From NCBI GenBank assembly GCA_030295235.1, contig AP026164.1, forward strand, positions 1,922,001 through 1,986,000: a stretch of 64,000 nucleotides of DNA, in the 5' to 3' direction. Made by a program: the position numbers and the translations under genes. The notes beneath the pieces were generated by a model that worked only from the letters and a program-made list of their open reading frames with translations, was not told the origin of the DNA and did not search any database. Shown here piece after piece: positions 48,558 through 57,812 of the stretch; positions within the stretch are counted from its first letter, which is position 1; each line of letters starts with the position of its first letter. This DNA is from Fistulifera solaris (Eukaryota > Bacillariophyta > Bacillariophyceae > Naviculales > Stauroneidaceae).

Positions 48558-50117
48558 TGTTGATAATACGGCAAAAAGCAAGCTGATGAATGTTAACTTT
48601 AAGTCTGTTGAATTGCAATAGTAAGAAAAGCAGTGTTGGTTCACACCGAGAGCGAGTAAGAAGAAAACTATTCACGCTCTTCCTTCGCCACACAAGAGAG
48701 CCGGCTCTGTTTTTGGCGTTTTGCTTTTGGCACAATGAGGAACTCGCGCCCGAAAGTACAATTTGTTGTAGAAAGCTACGTGCGCATGTGCGATGTTTAG
48801 TTCAAACTTCTTTTGTTCACCACCGGGGGGTCAGAAGTCAGAAGGACGACGCAACGAAAATTATTTTTTAAAGAGGGACTTTCCCCGTACATTTCATACA
48901 GCCGAAAAGAGTCTCCCAACCGGCAACGAAAATTTTGTACTCCGTATACGACAAAATGAGTGGTCCTTCGGAATCCAAGAGAAGGAATGCCAAGACGGTT
49001 TCCCCCTAATTGGGAAACGGGCTCTCGACTTGCCCTCTACTAGCACCTACCACTCTCTAGAGAGCTAGGGCTAGAAGCTAGAACCACAGCCTACTCAGCG
49101 AATTGCCAGATTGATATATATGTGACAAAATGAAACGAAAAATGGAAAATTCAGTCGAATGTCAAAATTGAATTCTGACTTTAGGAAATTAGTGAATAAT
49201 TATTAGTTCTAAAGATTAAAGATGTGGGTGTGACCAAAAAAACCAAAAATGGAAAATGCAGTGTTAGGTTGGTTGGTTAACGGGCTCCAGGATGAGCAGA
49301 GCAATGCAGAACCTTTAGGGGTGGACCGAGGTCACTGTAACCCCGGCAGAGGCCACTCTGCCCATCCCGTTTGCTCATTGCTATCGTACTTAATCTCTAG
49401 ACTACTATTATCGTCTTCCTCAGGTAGCTGGTCTTTATCCCACCACTATAAAAGGAATAGATAAAGGTAGAAAGAGAAAGTGTTCTAGCGTGTGTTTTTG
49501 CGAAAATGAAAATCCGGCGTACGGTGCGACGTACGGGGAGGCAACGGAAAATTCAGTGGATTCTGACTTTAGAAATTAGGAATAAATTTTTTTTTTTTTT
49601 TTACGTACGGTGAATAAGCGCCAAATTCTACTTTGCACTCTATACAGTTTTGTGTACCTTCTTTGATGATGGTGATATTGCCATCAAGAGCGAAATCCAA
49701 AGGAAGTGAAATAATAATGACGATGAACACATAACAATTGTGATTAATGATTATTCTCGTCCTTTACCGCCTTTGCCAATGTAAACCAGGCGAACAAGAT
49801 GAAGCACTGTTGGCAACTCCGTCGACAATTAAGGATTATTTTATGTCCAACCTTCGTCCACTATGTGTTGGTGCGTTCTCCTATCGATTCCTTCCGTTTT
49901 CGATTCACGATGCGAATGCATTGCTGGGAAAAGTCCACTGCCTGGCACACAATTGCTATCTACATATCCAGCCTCGATCATAACAACAATCAACCTTTTC
50001 TCGATAGGTTTAAAAAGGCGAGCGGTGGTCTAAGGTCGATGTGCTCCATTGAATAGGCGCCAAAGAAAGTAAAGTGAATTTTAATTCAATTGGACATGAA
50101 CATCTCGCGCCAGCACT
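48558..50117. other. long intergenic region
   Basis: 1.56 kb without a credible gene. It holds the CDPK promoter, an AT-rich partial repeat pair (49144-49602), a CTAG/CTCT-rich patch near 49035-49080 and the 3' flank of the lysyl oxidase gene. ORFs up to about 90 codons occur here but show no coding character. Confidence 0.5.
49144..49602 (+). repeat. imperfect AT-rich repeat pair
   Basis: GGAAAATTCAGT followed by ATTCTGACTTTAGGAAATTA and GAATAA occurs at 49144-49199 and again, shortened, at 49546-49588. The second copy runs into a T tract of about 15. A partial GGAAAATGCAGT lies near 49251. It may be a decayed dispersed repeat; the family is not recognised. Confidence 0.45.
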
Positions 50118-52198
50118 TCATTTAATTGTCAATAAAATAAGAAAAGAGAGGATGCATGCAATTAATGCACCGGTGAGCTCATGAGGAAAGGCGCTAGATT
50201 CTACGGGGGACCCAAACGGTGCACCTTGTAAAGCATTGGGGTTATCTGCATCATGCATGTCAGTAGCATTTAACCGGCTTGTCAACAACTTTAGAGGATG
50301 GCTAACCAGACCAGATACTTTTGGAATAGTCACGTGAATTTGAACTGCATTGTTGTCAAACGAAATTTCGGGGAAGACACGCCCGGGATTGACTTGAACC
50401 TTCAAGACGTAATCGCCGGCTTCCAGATCCGTTACGTCAATCCAAGAGCAATCGAGCGACCACCCGTACCTATCGAGCCAGCCCTTTTGAATACCTTGGA
50501 AACCACAATCGTACTTCTTGTCACAGGCAACATTCACTCCATCAAAATGGCGCGCCGTGTCTTCCATGCAGTATGCATATTTTCCGCCATGAAGTGCAAC
50601 CTTTTTCCGTCTGATTGAAAGAGTGTGTATTCAGCAAACTTCTTAAAATGATAATGCTGGTGACAGGGACCGTAGTCAAAGAGATCTGGGCGCTCCTTGG
50701 GTTCGGGAAAGGAAATATCTGCTTTGCCTTGATTTAACACCGAAGATGTGAAGCGCAACAAGCGTCGCAATCCTGGTTTTTTAACGCACCCCTCCATCAA
50801 AGAGCAACTGCTTTCAGGAATCATGACGTCTTGCAGAAAGGTCTCTTCGAGCATGTGCTCGATGACTATCACTAAATCGCCCAGGTTATCAAGAGAGTCA
50901 TAGCACTGACAATCCGAAGCACATATTTGAGAGTTTCCACAGCCTTCACAAACCGGATTCATGTGATCGCAAATTTTGAACACCTCACAGCTTGACATGG
51001 GTATAGATCCTGTGACTCTGTCAGGTGCGATGGATGCGCCGAGACAAAAGAAGCCATGACTGCATGCTCCGCAAGAACCGCCACATCCATCTTCACCGCA
51101 TTCGCGATCCTTACATTGAGGCTGGCAGTTCATGGGGAAGCAGCGATTGTAACTGACGTGACATTCTTCATTTTCCGCACATGATCCACAGCTACCACCG
51201 CAACCATCCGGTCCACAGAAATTGCCATCGCAAAGCGGGATACAATTGTTGACAAATGTCGCGCTCAATTCAAACTGGCCACTGTCGGTAGTAGAATAGC
51301 CATCCACCATGAGAAAGTAGATGCCTTCGTCAATTTTGCCTGTGATACGTGAGCCCATGTCTCCTGGAGGAGTACCGTCGTCATTGCAGTTGATGATGTG
51401 ATCTTCCGGGTGCTCATCGGGAAGGCCCTTACTCTCACAAGTGCCCTGTTGAAACGAATAATGAGTGGCGCTTTGCTGTGACACGTTCTTTAAACAATTT
51501 TACTCTAACCTTAATGAGCTGTAATACAGTGTCGTACCCGGTAACGCGAATATCGTATCTTTATTTAATATTAGATTCCAAACAATGGCATGTATGTGAG
51601 ATGTACGTTTATCAGTAAACATCATCCGCCATTTTACGTACCCATAATGCTTTCCTCCTGCCACTTCAAAAGTGAAAACCACTTCGGGACTAGAAGTGAG
51701 CGTGTTGCAAGAAGGAGTGTCGAAATGAATCGACTGTGCTGTGTCACCAAAGGAGGTGATCGTCACGCGTTCAGATGCATTAATGACAGGAACTATGTCT
51801 CCATTTCCAAGATTCAAGGGCTCTGTGCAGGAGCCGGAAGCAACGCCCATGACACAGCTATACATTGAACATCCCATCCCACTGCCGCAAGTACCACAAA
51901 AACCGCCGCAGCCGTCTTCCCCGCATTCCTTACCCCCGCAATTCGGAACACACTCCGCCAAACACACCGGGGCGTTTTCTGGATCCCTCGCAGCATGCGA
52001 ACATCGAAACGAGCTGGGCTCGCAACTGGAATCAGTGGTTTCGTCACCATCATCGCAAATGTTTATTCTCAAAGAGCATTCGCCCCCAACCGTCGTAACT
52101 TGCCACGCGGAACAGAAGTCGTTGTTTCCGCACAACAACTGTGCCCGAACATTTCGCTTAAAAGCGAACGCAAGGAATAAGGTAATTGTGATCTTCAT
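50118..52198 (-). CDS. secreted lysyl-oxidase-like copper amine oxidase
   Basis: Three exons: 52198-51642, 51558-51510 and 51445-50118. The introns are 83 and 64 bp, and the product is about 644 residues. A signal peptide (ITITLFLAFAFKRNVRAQ) leads into three Cys-rich GEDGCGGxCGxC units (one is GPDGCGGSCGSC). The lysyl oxidase catalytic domain has the copper site CHQHYHF (50648-50662) and a Lys in GGKYAYCMEDT matching the cofactor-forming Lys of animal LOX. It also has WLDRYGWSLDCSWIDVTDL, whose Tyr matches the quinone precursor, and NPGRVFPEISFDNN. Such enzymes oxidise peptidyl lysine to allysine and cross-link matrix proteins. A C-terminal hydrophobic stretch (LTGALIACILSFLILL) suggests a membrane or GPI anchor. 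The frame slips at the T run 50602-50606. One more base there gives the Lys-containing motif and makes the length a multiple of three. Confidence 0.88.
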
Positions 52199-53050
52199 GG
52201 GCTTTGGATGTCAAGGAAGCTTGAGTCTCCAAGGAGTCTTACTTGCAAGTTGAATGAAGCAATCAATAAAACACTCGATGATGATGTGGGGGAAACCTTC
52301 GAAAGGGAAACGAGAAACGAGTGTTTAATTGTTTACGGAGTAGTCGCTCCTCGCCTGCCAAATGCGACTTTTTTGGTACCAATTTTTCGGAATGCGAAAC
52401 ATCTCTACTTCAAAATCTACAGTGTCCATAATGACATAAAGGGAGACACTTTCTACTTCGACTCCGTGATTGAAGTACTGACATTTTGAAACAACTTTCG
52501 ATTCGTATATTTCAATTTTTTTTATCCAATAGAAAAGGAGGAGGAGGAGTCATTTTGCATAACATGGACAATGGAAACGGAAACCCAAATCTCAAATCTA
52601 AACAAACCTTTTACAGCGAAAAGTAAAAAGATATGACATCATTCATCATTCGCGAAGAAAGTTGCTTGTTGCTTGTTGCTCGTTGCTCTCCAGTCTCCAG
52701 TTGCTCTGAGTCTGTGGCTCTAGAGTCTAGAGTCTCTCTAAACTCTAAAGTGACCATAAAAAAGCTTATCTGAACGCCCCATCATTACAAAGTATCTGTT
52801 AGCAACAAGCACAATAACTCTCGCTGCAACGAACATCACAGGACCTATAGAAAGATTCGCACATTGCAAGTCATTATCAATGATTATCAACTGCAATGCA
52901 AGATTATTATCCAATGATTGGGATCCTTAGCCTGCAACTCCCGACGAAGTATCTTTTCGCTCGTAATCATATATGAGTGATTTTGTCTAGTAGAAGAAGT
53001 TATTGTATTTGAATTTGGATACCTGTATAGCAGAAAGAGCTAATTAGCAA
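52199..53050. other. intergenic region
   Basis: 850 bp with no supported gene. It contains a run of TTGCT/TGTTGC and GAGTCTAGAG simple repeats at about 52665-52750 and AT-rich flanks. An 93-codon plus-strand ORF at 52208-52489 has no recognisable features and overlaps the LOX promoter. Confidence 0.5.
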
Positions 53051-53809
53051 TTATTGCTGCAGACCCATGCCCTGTGCTATTGACGGATACGCATATTCAA
53101 TCAACCATCCCAATGTAGCTGATGGAATTATATCCGTCAAAGGAAGGATTTCCTCGAAAAACGACAAATATTTGAGGTTCGGACTGGTGGCATCGTACAT
53201 CGCCATGATCAAAATTGTTTGAATGGGTGCCCACGCAATATCGAATCCTTCGCCCACCAACGGTAATAAGTAGCTTGCACTTCCGCAAGCGTCAATAATC
53301 AAACTAACAATAAGCTTGCCCCAAATGTGTTCCGGAAGAATGGCCACGGCGACGTTCACAGGTGTGGGACGAGGACCCGTAACGTAGATAAGTCTCTGAC
53401 CCCAGGATGTAAATACAATCGCCTGCACGACGGGATGGAACAGTACCTGGACTTGCGATCGCCCGCTTGATGTGCTGCAATAGAGACCCGAGGCGACCAC
53501 CGCGACACACAGTAAGAGAGACCCGACCACTACCAGCAGAGGAAGAAACATTGGTAGCCCCACCAAAAGCACGCCTAGTAGAATGGGAAGTGAAACCACC
53601 AACAGGGACAGAATCGGGGCAGCGGGTATTAAAAAGTACTTGGAGTCCGGCAGGGAAACCTTGGGGCATTTGGAAAGCAGTTCCTTGATATTGTCCTCAA
53701 TCGCGTCAACGAGTCCAAACCAGGCATTGCCAAGCTGCAATAGAGCAGCGATTTCGGTCCGATAAGGGCCTTCCAGTACAAGCTGGAGTCGAATCGTTGG
53801 AGGCGCAGT

Positions 53810-53842
<33 letters not shown>

Positions 53843-54301
53843 CTTCACGTGAGATTCACCGCTGGTCTCCGGAGCGCCCGACAAAGGAAGGATCAACCAT
53901 GTTTTTTCATGAATTTTGAGTTGTTTCAGCTCGTATGTCGTCGTCAAGGTTTGGGAAGGTTGATTGGAGTAAACCAGTTGAATGACAGCCGTTTGCTCGT
54001 AGAGTTGGGCGAGAGGTAAGGTAACGGAAACATGATTTCCAGAGTGTTCGGATAGACCCGAGCCGGCAGCAAACTTGAACGCATTGCGGTCCTTATGTCG
54101 CTGTACCGGTGGACCGGTGCATACGACCGTGTTCCCTACGGTGATGGAAACATGAGAGGGAGGATCCCGTAAAGGAAGATCGTATGCGGAAAGAACCGCA
54201 GCTCGCAAGCAACCTCGTCCAGCAAACGCATTTTGTGGCTCGGATCGATTGAGAGATTGTAGTTGAGAATTTCTGTTGTTGAGTGGTACCACTGCGCTCA
54301 T
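53051..54301 (-). CDS. C2-like domain membrane protein of unknown function
   Basis: An intact 416-residue ORF. Residues from about 30 to 175 look like a C2-type beta-sandwich (CLRAAVLSAYDLPLRDPPSH, VSITVGNTVVC, KTWLILPLSG, IRLQLVLEG), but most of the calcium-binding Asp residues are not evident. An eleven-Asp run sits in the middle of this region. The second half has two or three hydrophobic segments (LIPAAPILSLLVVSLPILLG, LPLLVVVGSLLLCVAVVASG) and a moderately hydrophobic C-terminus. No enzyme motif is seen. The promoter region is shared divergently with the gene at 55007. Confidence 0.7.
53810..53842 (-). repeat. (GTC)n microsatellite encoding an Asp run
   Basis: Eleven uninterrupted trinucleotides encode eleven Asp residues in the C2-like protein. 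Its length is likely to vary between strains. Confidence 0.9.
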
Positions 54302-55006
54302 TGCATCGTATGTTCAATGTTGTTATATGGTCTTGACTCAGTGAAAGCTTACAAAAGTTGTGATTGTTGCGTGTCGAACATCAATTATTGATCATCGCAA
54401 CAGAACTCTCTCGAAACGACGAATAAAAGCATGGCTTCGCTCCTTTTGCTTTCGTCATAAAAACTGTGCCATCATCACGACAACAAGCTCATGATGTCAC
54501 ACCGAAGATCTCAACGGCAAGTAAGGCAAATTCAGGCAAACGCGCTGGAAACTTAAAATAATAATGATTGATGATCCATTCGTGACTTAACCGGCACTGA
54601 AGCACACTTTGCAATATAAAGTAAATAATAGTAAATCTCCTTCTTGGTTTGTCCTCATTTAAGACTTATGACTTTTGTATTCGGCCGTTTCTGAGATTTA
54701 AAGTGGACCCGTTTCTTTTTCGTAGTCACTATACCATATAGTGTCCTTTGCCACGTGGCGCTTCGCTCACTTTTGTTTTTTCGGCCACCTTGTACTCTTT
54801 ACGCTAGCGTGCCTTGCAACGTCTCAAATCGAAAACCGGCGCATCGACAAACTCACGGCACACGGCAACCAGCCGCTGCATGCGCTGACATCCTCTTCAT
54901 CACTTTAAAATTTACATGTCATCCAGCGTTCGGACAGTGACAACCAGAATTGCAATCTCATTCTCATTAAACTCGTTGTAACAACATCTTAGTTCGTTGC
55001 GATACG
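54302..55006. other. divergent intergenic region
   Basis: About 700 bp between divergent genes; both promoters presumably lie here. I see no RNA gene, repeat or supported ORF. Confidence 0.5.
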
Positions 55007-55610
55007 ATGAGACTGCAAACTCTCCGCCGCATCAGTGCACTGGCGACTAAGCGTGGCTCCGTCACCAGAATACCGATTCGCTCCGCATCTGTCAACCTTC
55101 AAGACTGGTCGTCGAGCAAAGCGGAACATGAGAAGCTCATGGTTCGTATGTCGATACAAAAACTTCTCGAAGTAGCCAATGATGAATCACCAAATGAAGA
55201 AAAATTGCACGAATTGGAGCGTTCGCTTTTGGCGGTGCAGGTGAGTGGATAGTGACACAAAACCTGGAGAGTTTGGCTTGTCCATCGCATCGAATCGTCT
55301 GACTCTTCGTGTTTCACTTCGAACCATTCGACTGCAGTCCCGACTCGAAGAAGCCCAACTTTGTATTAGCGACTGCCAGGATGTCGCGAACATTGATTCC
55401 ATTGATGAAGAACTACGAACGGCGGACATGGCTCTGGAAGCCGTAGGTGCAGCCATGGTCGATTTCTTGGAAGCCTCGCGGGATATGGATGAAACACAAC
55501 GGCTGAACGACGTTCGGAAAGAGTATGTCACTCGATTCAAGGGCTTGCGCAATCAACTGGAAGAATTGGTGCGGCAACATCGCTGTGAGGTGGATGAAGT
55601 GACACGATGA
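55007..55610 (+). CDS. small probable mitochondrial helical protein
   Basis: Two exons, 55007-55240 and 55338-55610, joined across a 97-bp GT-AG intron (GTGAGT to CTGCAG), giving 168 residues. The N-terminus MRLQTLRRISALATKRGS is rich in Arg, Ser and Leu and lacks acidic residues, as in mitochondrial targeting peptides. The rest is helical and charged (SKAEHEKLMVRMSIQKLLEV, SRLEEAQLCISDCQDVANID, LRNQLEELVRQH), without a family I recognise. It converges with the NOL9 gene, with 133 bp between the ends. Confidence 0.72.
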
Positions 55611-55743
55611 GTGGGATAAGTTGTTGCAGGTCGGTGGTGCGTTTCATCCATGTCATTCACAAACGCACGCTTGGAAATAATGTAGAGGAAAATAACATAA
55701 GAGTCGGTGTTGTTGCTACAATTTTCTGTTCCAGAGTATCTGG

Positions 55744-57555
55744 TCACGAATTTTTGTTACCACTGTTCTGCAGCGACTTTCTTCCAATCGAATTCCGACT
55801 TTTCATAGGGTCCGCTCCTAGAATAGAAAGCTTTGAAGTCCCTGTTTCAAATGAAATGCGAAAAAAGCTTTCAGCTATCACCCCACGGAAGAGAGCTTCC
55901 AGTGGCAGGGTAATCGAGCCGGATGCCAGGCACAGCGTATGGACCGACTGGAGCTTGTCGCCGTCTACGGGAGTCAAAATATAGAAAAGACCTTTACCAA
56001 CATCCACAGAGCGCACAATTCCCAAGCCAACACATGCGGTAAAATTGGATCCGCTGGATTCCTCCGAAGATTTGGTACATAGACCGACAATGGAACCGTT
56101 GAACAAATTCATGATGTATTCCATTGCCGTTTCTGGGTGCACCTGGAGCCAGCATTCAAAATCGGTCTGTTGCTCCAGCGATGCGAATGTACAATGAACC
56201 ATTTCGAACGAAACTATGTAGGGCAACGAAGAAGCCAGCCGTTTAGCCCATTCGCAATGGGTGTCTTGTAAGAAGCCTTCTTGTTTGTTCTGCCCAATAC
56301 CTATTGAATCCCAAACTTCACCTGGATCTTCACATTCGGCTATGTCTAAAAAGTATGCCAGAAGACGAATATTGCGCAGAGAAGACGGTGGTAGCGACAT
56401 GGATGGACCTGAAACGAGGTCGGAGCAGTCTATCGGATTTTCTTGTATCGGTGCCTCTGGCAATGACTCGTCTGACGTTGTTGGAATGTCAACCGCTTTC
56501 TCCGATGTACTAGTATCGAATGCAAGACAAGAGTGCAGAATGTAGTCTACTTTTCCCGTCTCTAACTCAGATGATTTCATTCTCCTCTCAATTTGTAGAA
56601 TATGTGAAGGGCGCAGTACGTCGTGAATCAACGATTGTAAAATTTCCAGCCCCAGCCCTTGTACCCAGCCATCCAAATTAATTAAGAGAGGTACTGGGTC
56701 ATCCACAAGCGAATAATAAGCCTCAATCAGATACCGAACACACTGAATGTACCGTTCCGGATTTGTTTGGGAGGTTGTAGAGCCATAAAAACAGGCGTCC
56801 ACGTATTCCGGACATTTCTTCGTCAAGAAATGCGCAAACGGGTGCTTCAACAGTGGTTCAGTTCGTATCGATAACGTAAGCATCCCGGGAGGTCCCAGCT
56901 CGGGCTGCCCAACATCCGCGTCTAGCACGGCCACCTTGGGAGTAAACTTCGGATTGGATAGCAAGCGATTTAAACAGAATCGTAAGCAAGTTGATTTCCC
57001 CACTCCTTTCGCTCCAGTGAACGCCACCTTGTATGTTTGTTTGCGTGAATGTTCCGTCGTCACGGGATCCTCTAGTGAAGCTGATTCAAACAAAAGAGTC
57101 GATTCTCGAGTCCGTCGCTGTAAGAAAATCCGCCAATCGGCTTCGACTTCCTGAACGGCCGTCTGCCACGACAAGGGAATAACCGTAGGACGAGCTTCGG
57201 CATCGTGAGCGGATAAAATACGCACCCTGTTGGGTGTAGAGGATATCTCTAACACGGCTCCTTTAGGCATTTCTACGGTGAGAGCGCTCGCCCACCTTGG
57301 GCAGTCGAATTCAAGAGATGATTTTTGTGATACTAATCGACTCTCGTCGTTCATCTCTGCATGTGACGGCAAACTGTAGCCGTTGGCTACTATGGTAATG
57401 CCATTAGGAGATAAGGAACGTATTCTTCCTCTCCCTTCAAGAGCAATAATGCATTTGCGTCGCGAGAGTATTCTACAGTGACCGGCATTTGCATGTTCGA
57501 TAAACCACGGTTGCTCGTCATTTGGATGGGGGCGTTTCTGGCCCACCTTCAGCAT
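55744..57555 (-). CDS. NOL9/Grc3-type polynucleotide 5'-hydroxyl kinase
   Basis: An intact 603-residue ORF. Grc3/NOL9 proteins phosphorylate the 5'-OH of pre-rRNA fragments during ITS2 processing in the nucleolus, with the Las1 nuclease. The Walker A motif GAKGVGKST is at residues 181-189. The Walker B region LDADVGQPELGPPGMLTL and the segments INLDGWVQGLGLEILQSLIH and RPSHILQIE follow the Clp1/Grc3 arrangement. The preceding 150 residues contain the N-terminal beta domain (CIIALEGRGRIRSLSPNGIT, LTVEMPKGAVLEI). The last third ends in a region typical of NOL9 (FNGSIVGLC, VGLGIVRSVDVGKGLFYILT). NOL9 is preferred over CLP1 because of the long C-terminal domain. Confidence 0.9.
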   Translation of the reverse strand: MLKVGQKRPHPNDEQPWFIEHANAGHCRILSRRKCIIALEGRGRIRSLSPNGITIVANGYSLPSHAEMNDESRLVSQKSSLEFDCPRWASALTVEMPKGAVLEISSTPNRVRILSAHDAEARPTVIPLSWQTAVQEVEADWRIFLQRRTRESTLLFESASLEDPVTTEHSRKQTYKVAFTGAKGVGKSTCLRFCLNRLLSNPKFTPKVAVLDADVGQPELGPPGMLTLSIRTEPLLKHPFAHFLTKKCPEYVDACFYGSTTSQTNPERYIQCVRYLIEAYYSLVDDPVPLLINLDGWVQGLGLEILQSLIHDVLRPSHILQIERRMKSSELETGKVDYILHSCLAFDTSTSEKAVDIPTTSDESLPEAPIQENPIDCSDLVSGPSMSLPPSSLRNIRLLAYFLDIAECEDPGEVWDSIGIGQNKQEGFLQDTHCEWAKRLASSLPYIVSFEMVHCTFASLEQQTDFECWLQVHPETAMEYIMNLFNGSIVGLCTKSSEESSGSNFTACVGLGIVRSVDVGKGLFYILTPVDGDKLQSVHTLCLASGSITLPLEALFRGVIAESFFRISFETGTSKLSILGADPMKSRNSIGRKSLQNSGNKNS

Positions 57556-57812
57556 TGATTATATATTATACTGAAACACGAAACAAAGGAAAGGATATTC
57601 GTTCAATGGAGCAACTCTAGAGATCCTTCTTTTACCCTCACAATAAATTTTTGTCAAAAAAAAAAAAACGGCGGTGAGGCGAAAGCGACGAGTCACGAGT
57701 TTAGTCCCGTATCGATGAACGACCAACGAAGGCATTCAACATGCACTTTAAAGCATTGTTTTATAGCAATCGGTTAAAGCTTTTAAGAACAACAAAGCGC
57801 CCGATCTGTACG

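Noticed and set aside
48990-49080. Possible tRNA or structured RNA in a CTAG/CTCT-rich patch
   Set aside because: I could not fold a cloverleaf or find A and B box promoter elements.
49747-50056. Two overlapping ORFs of about 80 codons between the CDPK and LOX genes
   Set aside because: No recognisable features; two frames are open equally, which argues for chance.
52208-52489. 93-codon ORF upstream of the lysyl oxidase gene
   Set aside because: No domain, signal or repeat, and it sits in the probable promoter; its length is within chance expectation.
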